A stretch of DNA of 64,000 nt, from assembly GCA_950106755.1 (NCBI GenBank), contig OX467091.1, positions 24,879,538-24,943,537 on the forward strand, given 5' to 3'. Below the pieces are notes generated by a model. The model was not told where the DNA came from and searched no databases. It saw only the letters and a program-made list of their open reading frames with translations. A program made the position numbers and the translations under genes. Of this stretch, positions 23,750 to 33,587 are shown in pieces. The first letter of the stretch is position 1. Every line of letters begins with the position of its first letter. The DNA is from Climacium dendroides (taxonomy: Eukaryota > Streptophyta > Bryopsida > Hypnales > Climaciaceae).

Positions 23750-24560
23750 ATACCTTAATCTCAGAAATCAGAAATCTGTCGATCGTTCTCCACCTATTCA
23801 CACCTTAGTGGCGATTCCTGAAACCAATTGCAACAGGATTTCATTTATCAGTGAACGTATTCCACTTTGCTGTATGAAACTTGTATGGAAGATAGCTATG
23901 CAAACCGGCCATCGATTGATGCCCTTCGTCTTTTCGAAACCTTAATCTCGTAATCTGTCTCCACCTATTCACCGAGTAATGGCGACTCCTGAAACTAATT
24001 AACAGGGTGCGCATTCTACTTTGTAGGGGAGTATGAAAGTTAGCTTACCATTGCTTTGATCGATTGAAATCCTAGTTTGTTCGAAACTTTAATCTCTGAA
24101 GTCAACAATTTGTCTCCACCTATTCCCCTTAATGGCAATTCCTGAAACCAATTCAACAGGGACTCGTTTATCAGCGTTAGGAACTTGTATGGAAGTATGA
24201 AAGCTAGCTATACAAAGCATCAATTCATTAGTCTTTTCAGAGTCAAACCTTAATCTCTGAAATCAGCAATCTGTCGACCTCCACCTATTCACCGATTAAT
24301 GGCGATTAATTCCTGAAACAAACAGGGCACGCATTCAACTTCATGAGTATGGAAGTATGGAAGCATGAAATCTGGCTAGCTGTGCAAACCATCTCTGTGA
24401 TGGATTCATTGATAAATTCCTAGTTTTTTCGGAACCTGAATCTATGAAATCGACAATCTCTCTCCACCCTTAATGGCGATTGATTTCCTGAAACCAAATC
24501 AACGGGGGTTCAGTCATCAGCACACGCATTCGACCTTGGCTTGCTGTATGTTAGTACGGA
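23750..24560. repeat. Degenerate tandem array at the 5' end of the PDR gene
   Basis: Five diverged units of about 150-185 bp are marked by the recurring CTCCACCTATTC word (shortened in the last) at about 23791, 23963, 24115, 24281 and 24464, each with nearby TTAATGGCGATT-like and CCTGAAAC words. The unit nearest the gene runs into exon 1 and supplies the upstream in-frame ATG at 23801. The array therefore sits in the 5'UTR or proximal promoter. Confidence 0.8.
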
Positions 24561-27475
24561 GCTGTGCACACCATCGAAGTGATCGAATAATTTCCTACTG
24601 TTATACGTCACTGAAGTGATTTGGAAGTTTTCTTTCTGATCTTGTTCGGATCGAGTCCCCGTGGACAGAGCGACCTGCATGAAGCCAGCGGGGTCGTATA
24701 TCTGGCTGTCTGCAAGTCAGAAATCGTCTGTGTGACTGTAGCTAGAGTTTCTGAAATCAAATAGTGTTGATTCGTACAAGAATTCAACGCTACGCGCGGC
24801 GAACGTAGCCTGAAATTCAGAGAGATTCGTTCATCAGCCTAGTTTGCATTTTCGCCCATACTGTATGTAACGTACTCTGTCTGCCAACCATAGCTGGGGC
24901 CATAGCTATGATCGACTTCCTGTTATCCTACGCTACTGACATGATTTGGGAGAGCTTTTTCAGATCTTGGAATTTCCCTGACACACAAATAACCTCGTAC
25001 TCCTGAAATGGTGGATTATTTCTGTAAAACGTACACGCAAGGTTTCAGTCACCAGCCTGAAACCTTAATTGTACAATGGTCCTAGTTAAACACCCTTCGA
25101 GCACGCACATCACAGCTCTGGCCTTATCTCTGAATCCTGCCATCTAACGAAAATCTGCCATCTCTGTAACTACAGAGCGAGCATGCAGAATCACAAATGT
25201 CTAAAAAACAGAATTCTTGCATACGACTGTATGTACACGTTCACAGCAAGGAATATATGTATGAGGCATCAAAATGACAGTACTTGAGGAATGGTACTGA
25301 GCGCTTCTTGAGCACCACAGCCCATACAAATAGGCCCCGAATCATAAGTCTAATCTTTTAACACTTGGTACTTCCTTAGCAAAACGTAGCTAAGAACCCG
25401 TACAAACATAAGTTGTGATTGATCAAACCTGCCGTACGTGCTCATCGATACCAAGCCAAAGAGGGCGACAGGATTGATAACGATCACTAACTTGCGCTTG
25501 TTGATTCAAAAAATTGCAATTAACCCCGGCGCCATCAACAATGTCACAGGCGTGAGACCGAGAATTCTAGCGCTCTCTTCAATTCGATTCGCTCCTCCAG
25601 CTTGAAAGTGATCGATAAATGTTCAGGACATCGATAATTAACAAAAGTACGCCGCGCGCACTACCTGTCTGGTCGATTATAAGAATACCAATCCGTGATT
25701 TAGATAGCTTGCAATTGCAATTCAAATGCACGGGAATGTATGATAGCCACTCAGGCACCTAAGTATATGAATTGCACCGATCGAAAGCAAGGAATTGAAG
25801 CAAAGAAGATTTCATTGAAATAATCAGAGAGATTTCTGTACGTGCACGAGTGGTTGCAATTGTAGATTGGATGCGTCCACCGCGGACTTGCTTTCCAACT
25901 GCAACAACGACCACTTGCAACTTACATCGGAGCAAGACCGCCATGGTAGTTGATCACACGCATGCACAGACATGGCCCCACCGATCTCGAATTACCACTA
26001 ACTGAGATCGAAATATACTCAACAACAATTATGCACCGACTGGTTTGTATACCCTGAAAACCACGTCGTTGCAGGCAAGGCAGCAGCTACTATTAATGAT
26101 AAGCTTCTCCGAAGCTAATTTCCGTTAGTACTAACATTGACAAATTGCTTCATTATAATTAGCATCGATCTACAGTTGTACACCCAGAAGCAAAAAAAAA
26201 GTAAAAAAAAAAGAGTCAAATTCAAAAGGAGTTAAATAAGACAGTGCGACTAGCAAATCCTTGAGGACCTGAATGATGTCCTGAATCAGGGTCGCATTCA
26301 CCTGGTCAACTATCGCAACAACCGCAGAGACCCACGTCAAAAAGGTGGGGTAGTAATTGGCTCTCATGAAAACGCAGGATGAATTTTCTACCATTGAGTA
26401 GCTAGAGTGATACCTGCACCTCACCGCACAAAAGTGGGATCTTGCTTCAGAAAAATGAAGCATTTATTTTGTAGCCTACAATCCTTTAGACATTGCAAAC
26501 CACAGTGGTCCGATGAATGACAAAGAATCTCTCCATGTAAGATAGAAGTGCAACTATTCATCTTCCAGATTTTGTATGAAAAGGGAAGGTTTTCTACAAT
26601 AGTTTGTCTTCCAAAGTTCCAATGAGTGCTTTTGCATTTTTTTTAAGCCAATAATTCACACGGTATCCAAATAGATGATTTAGATGATTTCCATGGTGAT
26701 TGACTTGTCTTTTAAGGGTTAATTGTAATAAAAGTGGGTTCTTCCTTCAAAAAAAATGAAGGATTAGTAACCTAATTGTATTCACTAGTCAGAAAATGTG
26801 TAATTAGCTACAACCCATGTCTCAAAAGTGGGATCTTCAATAGGCTTCCTGAAATGCAAGACTAGTAGTTTACTCATGTCCATTGGCATCGGAACCTAGG
26901 TACTTTGCCATAAATGATCTGCTTTATGCACCAATAGGTCTACATATTTTTAATTTTTTCAATAATCTTGTTAGAAAGTCATTCATTGACCACTTTTTGG
27001 CCTCAAAATTCTTTCAGGGTTAGGTTTGTAAACAACTGAATATATGCAACCTATATGACATGATAATTGAATAATAAAAGGCCAAGGGAATTAGAAGAGC
27101 CAACCCATTTTTAACCACCTAAGCAATTATGTGTATCTAAAGCGCAGGGTTCTTGAATAGGAAAATTTTCCATGTAAAAAAATAGAGTTTGGAAGGATTT
27201 CATAATTTTTCATAATTTTTTTTGTCAAAATATAATTACCATTAATTTTTTAATTGAAGATTTTGTTTCAAATCTATACTAGTCATATAGATCTTTCTAT
27301 TTCTGACCAAAGGTTGGTTGCAAAATCAACTAAGAGCATCCCTATAGTAGAAGGCCAAGGAGATTGAAGTCACTGAACATGGCCAGTGGGCATGCCTAGG
27401 CTGAGTTTTTGCACCACAATAGACATGCCAAGAAAAAAAAGTAGTCAACCACATCAAGTAAATTTGACACAGTAT
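24561..27475. other. PDR upstream flank and intergenic DNA
   Basis: The part up to about 26.1 kb is less AT-rich than the DNA beyond and would contain the PDR promoter on the minus strand. Related sentences such as CACTGAAGTGATTTGG and CTACTGACATGATTTGG (24600-24960) suggest further diverged duplication. No TATA box or start site could be chosen with confidence, and no other gene is seen. Confidence 0.45.
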
Positions 27476-28645
27476 CACTAGAAGAAAAAACAAGGTTTTG
27501 CGACTGCGGTTTGCGACTAGTTTGTAGTCGTATCGGACATTTGTGACTTGGTGATATTCTGAAGTCCGCAGTCGCAATGGACAAGTCGCATGAGTTGCAC
27601 TGCAGTCGCGAGGTTGTTTGTCATTCGATAAGCAATAGAGAACTTCGTCGATGAACTGTTGTGACGTGGTTGCTGATGTGGAAGTTATTTCACTTATTTG
27701 TGTGCAACTGGTTTGCGACTAATGTGCAACTGGTTTGCGATTGACATACAACTGGTGTACAACTAGTTTGCGATTGATGTGCAACTCGTTTGCGACTAGA
27801 GTGCAACTGATTTGCGATTGACATACAACTGGTTTGCAATTGGTATGCAACTAGTTTGCGATTGGTATGCAACTAGTTTGCGATTGATGTGCAACTCGTT
27901 TGCGACTAGTGTGCAACTCGTTTGCGATTAACATACAACTGGTTTGCAACTAGTTTGTGATTGATGTGCAACTCGTTTGCGATTAACATACAACTGGTTT
28001 GCAACTAGTTTGCGACTTGGTTATAATTTATAGAGTTGTAGATTATAGAAATCTACAAATTGTAGAAATCTACAAAGTGTAAAAATCTACAAAATATATA
28101 AATATTAGAATTTCACTATCAAAATTCATTACACAAGAATGCTATAACTTACCATTCTTATCTGTTCAAGCTGATGGTATTCTTGACAATCGATATGGGA
28201 CAATTGAATCGATTTTCAGTTATGTTCTAGTTGCATTGCACTTGTTCTCTAGTTACATTTGAATCGTTTTTTAGTTGCACTGTAGTTGGGCTCTAGTTGC
28301 ATTATAGTTGATTCCTAGTTGCATTTGAGTCATTTCTAAGTTGCAATCTTCTAGTTTTTAGTTGCAGCCTGTAATCAGAGCGATTTCATTTTTCCACGGT
28401 GGACTCTACTTCGCGGATAGCTGTCCACATGGACAACTGCGATGAATACTGAATGTAGAATACCTCATGTCAGTTCTTCTGTTACAATATCGTAACCCTA
28501 TTCTTCATTTTCCGACTACTTTGCGACTACAACTACATACACGTGAAATTTGGTGCAAATACAGAGGGCTACAGTCGCATCTCAGTTGTATAGGACACAC
28601 AGTCGCATCTCAGTGGGTTGCAACGGACACGTTTTTCTTCTAGTG
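27476..28645. mobile_element. Non-autonomous CACTA element (1170 bp) with internal repeat array
   Basis: It starts CACTAGAAGAAAAA and ends TTTTTCTTCTAGTG, flanked by the 3-bp duplication TAT at 27473-27475 and 28646-28648. About 27696-28018 is an array of units near 22-23 bp built from GTGCAACT(A/G/C)GTTTGCGA, and the other side carries related words (CTAGTTGCA, CAGTCGCA). Subterminal arrays of this kind are the usual transposase-binding regions of CACTA elements. No transposase frame is present, so it depends on a partner elsewhere. Confidence 0.93.
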
Positions 28646-28914
28646 TATTCAATGTACCGACCCTAACTCACCTCCTATATGAGTTCCAGGTAGCCACAAC
28701 ATAAAAAATAAACTTATAATTAAGTAATTCAATATTGATGCCATTATTCCAATCGCACAAAATTCTTGTGGCATGATGAAGTAATAGTCTTATTGGCACT
28801 TGGTGACAAGCCAAGGCAGAGAGGTAGTTTTTATAATGAAATTCATTTTCTATAATGAATCCTCAAGGGGTATACAATAATTTAAAGATGAGAGTTGAAT
28901 TGCTCATTTTTAAA

Positions 28915-29240
28915 ACTTAGAAATTGTGTTTGAAGTAGAATTTTAGACTTCATTTAGGTATAGTAGAATAACTTATACCCAAAAACTTGAAACCAGAAGA
29001 AGTTGGGAAATGAAGATAAAGTTTATATCCAGAAATCCGTTTAAGATTTTGAGCCTCCAATCAAAAATTATGAACAAATTTCAAAGAGGAGTAGCAAAGG
29101 AATTTTATTTAATATTTATTTCATTTTCAAACATCCTCTCTAAAAATTGTCCAAAATTTTTGTTTGGAGGCTCAAAATCACAAACGGATTTTTCGAAATG
29201 AAATTTATCTTCATTTCCCAAACACAATTCCTAAGTGTGA
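28915..29240. mobile_element. Foldback MITE (about 325 bp)
   Basis: Long imperfect arms are seen: ACTTAGAAATTGTGTTTG on the left and CAAACACAATTCCTAAGT on the right, then inside them GGGAAATGAAGATAAA with ATCCGTTTAAGATTTTGAG against CTCAAAATCACAAACGGAT. The left arm carries an extra unpaired block of about 70 bp. No target duplication was settled, so the superfamily is not assigned. Confidence 0.65.
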
Positions 29241-30557
29241 TTTAACAATGAGTGTTTGGGTCATTGCAAGAAACACCGGTATTATTTATTATCATCTATT
29301 GAGTTTTGAAGTTCTATTGTCTTATAACTTTTGACTCCTCAATCCAAAGAACATGAAAATTTTAATTGGAGATGATTCAATGTATGCTAATGATGAATGT
29401 ATTTTTTTTATTTTAAAAAATCATTTTCTATTTAAAAGAGACTTATATTAATATGTCACAATTGCAATTTTTGAGGTTTTCACTACATTCTGAGTACCCA
29501 AATTGATGCATATAGAGCTCAAATTTGGATGGTGTATTCATACACTATGTAGACATGTGCCTAGAAAAGGGCATGAAAAAAGATTATTTTTTATGTGTTG
29601 TACATACAAGTGAAGAGAGATAACTGGTGTATGTGTTTTGAACAATGACATGTGTAAAACGTAAAAAAATTGGATGAATGTGAGTAGCATCTTGCCTACA
29701 CAAATGGACAATTTTTAGTTTTTTTTTCCTTAGTCGCCTTCTTTTTTCCATGAATTAAAGTATTTAGTGCAGTGGTTTTGTAGAAAATAAAATCCGTGAG
29801 TTTTCATAGTACTCATAGTATATAATAGTACGCATAGTACTCTGAAATACAGGTGTCAACACTGCAAAAGATTGCTAGTAAGATTGACGACTACTAGTCA
29901 TTGTCTATAGTACTCATAGTATTGGAAATGCAAGAAAACCTAAAATCGTAGGAAATGGCCTACAGGGTACAAAAATGCTTGGTGTTTTTTGCAATGACCT
30001 AATTGAGCTCTTACTCATTTTAGTTTACATATCCCACATGGATTGAAAATTTATGAAATTTTTTCCACATGTTTTCTAATTAGTATACAACAAGATTCTT
30101 CAATTACATGTGTCCAAAAATGATTTTCTTTTTCCAAAATTTGATACTTGTACTAAAAATGACAATTTTGGAGCATTTTTGATAAAAACATAGTCAAAAA
30201 ACTTAAAGGGATAAAGAACTGCTCTTCTCTCTTGAAAACTCAAAATTAGGAGAAAAATCTCCTTGAAGCTATTTGACGTAGTTCTTAAGGGACTGAAAGT
30301 TAAATCTTTTATAGTTTAATCTTCAAGCAACAAAACTACTTCACACTGAATATTTCACTCGGCGCCCCTCCTTGGCATGTCTTCCATGGGGTAGAGAAGG
30401 AGTTGTGAGCCCGCAATCTTCAAACCAGCACTCTAAACCTACACTTGGCAAGTCAACTATGCAAACGTTCTAAGAGTTGGTTGCAATACCAGAAGACTTG
30501 TAGCCAATCACAATGCACCACAACTACACCAAGAACTGCACCAAGAACTGATCACTA
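29241..30557. other. Gene-free AT-rich stretch with ATAGTACT repeats
   Basis: The motif CATAGTACTCATAGTAT recurs in degenerate form at about 29800-29925. No gene, RNA or element boundary was recognised elsewhere in the stretch. Confidence 0.5.
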
Positions 30558-30884
30558 CACTAAATTATAGTATATTTAGTGTTGGATTACATTTAGTGTA
30601 ATTACCACCCTACTCCACACAACACTAAATCTCAACTTTCATTGGAGGAATTAGTGTAGTGCTAAACTTGACTGCGCCGCCTCCATCTTTTGTCATCTCC
30701 TTCCCTGGCCTTCCCTGGCCTCCTCAACAAACACTAAATGCAAACCTTCTCAGATTTCAGATTTACCATAGAGTACATTTAGTGTTAGAAATTAGATTTA
30801 ATGTTACTTACTTTAGTAGGGTTAACTATATTTAGTGTCATGGTTCGTAAATAGTGTTGCTAATACTAAATATACTATTTAGTG
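30558..30884. mobile_element. Foldback MITE with TTTAGTGT subterminal words (327 bp)
   Basis: Termini CACTAAATTATAGTATATTT and, from the other end, CACTAAATAGTATATTTAGT form inverted repeats of about 28 bp. TTTAGTGT or its complement recurs many times inside. TA dinucleotides flank both ends, but a longer target duplication is not evident, so assignment to CACTA or Tc1/mariner-like elements is open. Confidence 0.6.
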
Positions 30885-31603
30885 TATTCATCTCTACCTG
30901 CACGGAAAGGAAAGAGAGCACCCTGCACTCCCCAAATGCTTGGCTCCCATAGTACACACTCTCAGTTTTGTGCTAGTTTTTATAATTTGTTGAAGATGGT
31001 TTGAGTTCGCTATCTGATGATTAGTGCCGGGGTTGCTGCTTGGAGGTTAAGGCTCTTGGTGAGTAAGCAGCCACCCAACGTACTCAGCGTCTCCCATCAG
31101 CATCACCATCAAGATGCCGTAAAAACTACATGACTCCAAAAGGTGTGTGACAGACAGACAGAGCGGGGAAGCCACGCTAATGTTGTTGGCAGCCAAAACG
31201 GCTTAGAAGACACGCCCAATCCACCAAATCTCATAATAAAAAGAGCTCGTTGCAGCTCATCTAATTAGTACCAGCCAACACCTGTTGCAGTATAACATTG
31301 AACTTAGGAGAATGTGGACAGGATAGCAGGTCGAAGTCTTAACACTGAGAATTGCATGAGAAGCATTGGGCATGAAATATTGGAGATGGAATTGTGACCA
31401 TATTTGCGTCAACAGGTAGTGACACATCGTATGCCATGTGAAGAGGTTGAGTCTCTCAGTGGGTGGGAGGGATTTTTTTTCAAAGAGGGGCATTCAAGAA
31501 TGATCCATGCAATTATCAGCTGAGTGTACATGTTTTAAATGAATGTGTCTAGGAGCTTGTTGCACTGTAACATTGAACTTAGGAGAATATGAACTGGATA
31601 AAT

Positions 31604-31899
31604 AAGGTGGGTGGTTCTAATCTGGACCCGCTTCTAAAACCAATTTGGTACATTTTACTTCTGAAATGTACTAACTGTGTACATTTCAGAAGGGGGTCGG
31701 TTTTAGAAACCACTGTTTTTCAGCTTCAAAAATTTGTACCTAATTCCACAAAGGTCCAAAAAATATGAAACGAGACTTGGATTAGATGCCTATTCCTTTT
31801 TTCTTCCTACCGAAATTCACTGAAAATTGTTTTGAGATGTTTAGCTGTCCCAAAAATGCAATCAGCTCTTAAAGGATCGGTTTAAGAGCCACCTACCTT
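31604..31899. mobile_element. MITE, AAGGTRGG family, copy 1 (296 bp)
   Basis: The ends are AAGGTGGGTGGTTCTAA and, from the other side, AAGGTAGGTGGCTCTTAAA. The interior shares ACTAATTCCACAAAG-like (CTAATTCCACAAAG) and CCAAAAAATATGAAACGA words with the copy at 39961-40296. No coding capacity. The target duplication is unresolved. Confidence 0.72.
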
Positions 31900-32102
31900 A
31901 GTGACTTTCTTACAAAACATTTGGGACTATAGGATGAAATTATATTGGAGATGGAATTGTGACCATATTTGTGACAATGGGTCATGACACATCGATGCGA
32001 CAATGTGAATAGATTGAGTCTCTGAGTGAGTGGGTGGGGGTTTTTTTTGGGGGGGGGAGGGGAGGCATTTAAGGATGATCCATATAATGATCAGCTAAGT
32101 GG

Positions 32103-32913
32103 AAGGTAGGAGGCTCTAAAAGCGAGCATCTTAAGGGCTGGTCCGCCTTTTCCATATGGTTTTTTGTATGGGATTATTTTTAGTTCATTTTCGTGCTCAT
32201 TTTTTAGGCAAAGAGAAATAGATGTTGATTGTAACACAAGTCATTTCGTATTTTTGAAGAAATTTTTGAATTACTTATGAATTTTCAAACAAGATGAGTC
32301 ATAGGTCCCTATTTATGATCCTAGGTCTTCCATTAACTGTTCACTTGCAACTTCTAGAGAGAAATGGAGAAAGCACAAAGAATGATTGGCTCTTGCAATA
32401 AATAATATCTTTTTTCTATTAATCCATTCAATGACTATAGAAGGTCCATAGTTTAAAGACAACCTCGTACCCATTTCAGGCAAATCTATATGGGCGATTC
32501 TAAATGCCTACTTGCTTTTACAGCCTCCTAAGGTAAAAACATCTAAAACCGTCCCTGTCCCCATCCCTATACTCTAAATTGTGACTAAATTTGTCCCTGG
32601 CCATCTATTAATGTGTCATAACAAATGTTTGATTTTAATTCACTGACGCAGTTGTAAGACACATATTTAATTTTCACTTGCTAACACTTGATTGTCGCAG
32701 ATTTCGGTTGTAGGTGCACCTAAAGGATTGTTTCAGTGGTTTAAGAAGCCAACACTTTGAAAATTTATAAAAATCACATACTATATCCAAAAAATCTTTT
32801 TTTTAATACTCACGATTTTCACTCACTAATACTACCAAAAAAAAAAAAAAAAATTTAAGTGCCTCCAACTATGATGAATTGCTTTAACGGATGGTTTTGG
32901 GTGTTTCCACCTT
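32103..32913. mobile_element. Larger insert with related AAGGTRGG ends (811 bp)
   Basis: It interrupts copy B of the local duplication. It begins AAGGTAGGAGGCTCTAAAAG and, from the other end, AAGGTGGAAACACCCAAAAC. A poly(A) run lies near 32835-32853. No open reading frame of note is present. It may be a longer relative of the neighbouring MITEs; the interior does not obviously match them. Confidence 0.5.
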
Positions 32914-33464
32914 AGCTTACATGTTTTAAGTGTGTGTCCCCAGGAGCTCATCTGAACAGGAAGGAAAAAAGAACTTGATAGGAACTGAAGATTCCTCAAT
33001 GAAAGTGGTTGCCACAGGTGTTTTTGTTTCACTGTGAGCTGCTAGGTCATGTCCTTTTTTGCCCCCCTGCAAACAATATCTGTGTGGTGAGTTGGTGGTG
33101 TAATAACACTGGTAGCTGCAATTCATTTTTTTTTTTTTTTTTAAATTTTATTTTGGGAAACAAATGGGCACCCATTGCAAATGATAATTACAAAGCAGCC
33201 AAGCCCAAGGGCTGGACAAAAAACAGCACCCAAAGGAAAAAGGATGCAATTCACTTTTTACCAAAGACCCACTTTGGGTGCACTTTTCGCAGTCTCCAGC
33301 TACACAAAAGGCGAATCTAAGATTTATCACAGTAACTTTATGAGCAAGGTCGGTCAATGGCTTGCATTCCCATTCAAAGATTGTTGAATATGTGTTCATG
33401 TATCATTTACTTGCCAGCATTCAGATTTGTGATTGTAATTACATCAGTTTTGGTAGTAAGCTTA

Positions 33465-33587
33465 AGGTATGTTCACACTTGGTGTTAAAAGTGTTGTTAC
33501 TGAGGGTCTTAGGAATGAATTTAGATCTCCATTCAGATTAGATTCACATTCCAAACAACACTTCTAACATCAAGTGGGAACATACCT
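33465..33587. mobile_element. PIF/Harbinger-like MITE (123 bp)
   Basis: The ends are AGGTATGTTCACACTTGG and, from the other side, AGGTATGTTCCCACTTGA; the arms are about 35 bp with few mismatches. TTA flanks both sides (33462-33464 and 33588-33590). A TTA target duplication fits the PIF/Harbinger (Tourist) group. Confidence 0.78.

Larger units (their letters stand above)
31284..32945. repeat. Tandem duplication (about 275 bp) with the second copy split by two insertions
   Basis: Copy A is 31284-31558. Copy B is recovered from 31559-31603, 31900-32102 and 32914-32945, totalling about 280 bp. Both start at GTTGCA(G/C)T(A/G)TAACATTGAAC, share ATTGGAGATGGAATTGTGAC and end with TACATGTTTTAA and AGGAGCT. 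The gaps in copy B are two elements with AAGGTRGG-type ends. The uninterrupted copy A confirms the insertions. Confidence 0.75.

Noticed and set aside
23332..23808. A 158-codon frame on the plus strand
   Set aside because: Antisense shadow of PDR exon 1, which has the family motif on the other strand.
33009..33399. Overlapping frames of 66-103 codons on both strands
   Set aside because: Short, overlapping, partly made of a T-run translation and with no family resemblance.
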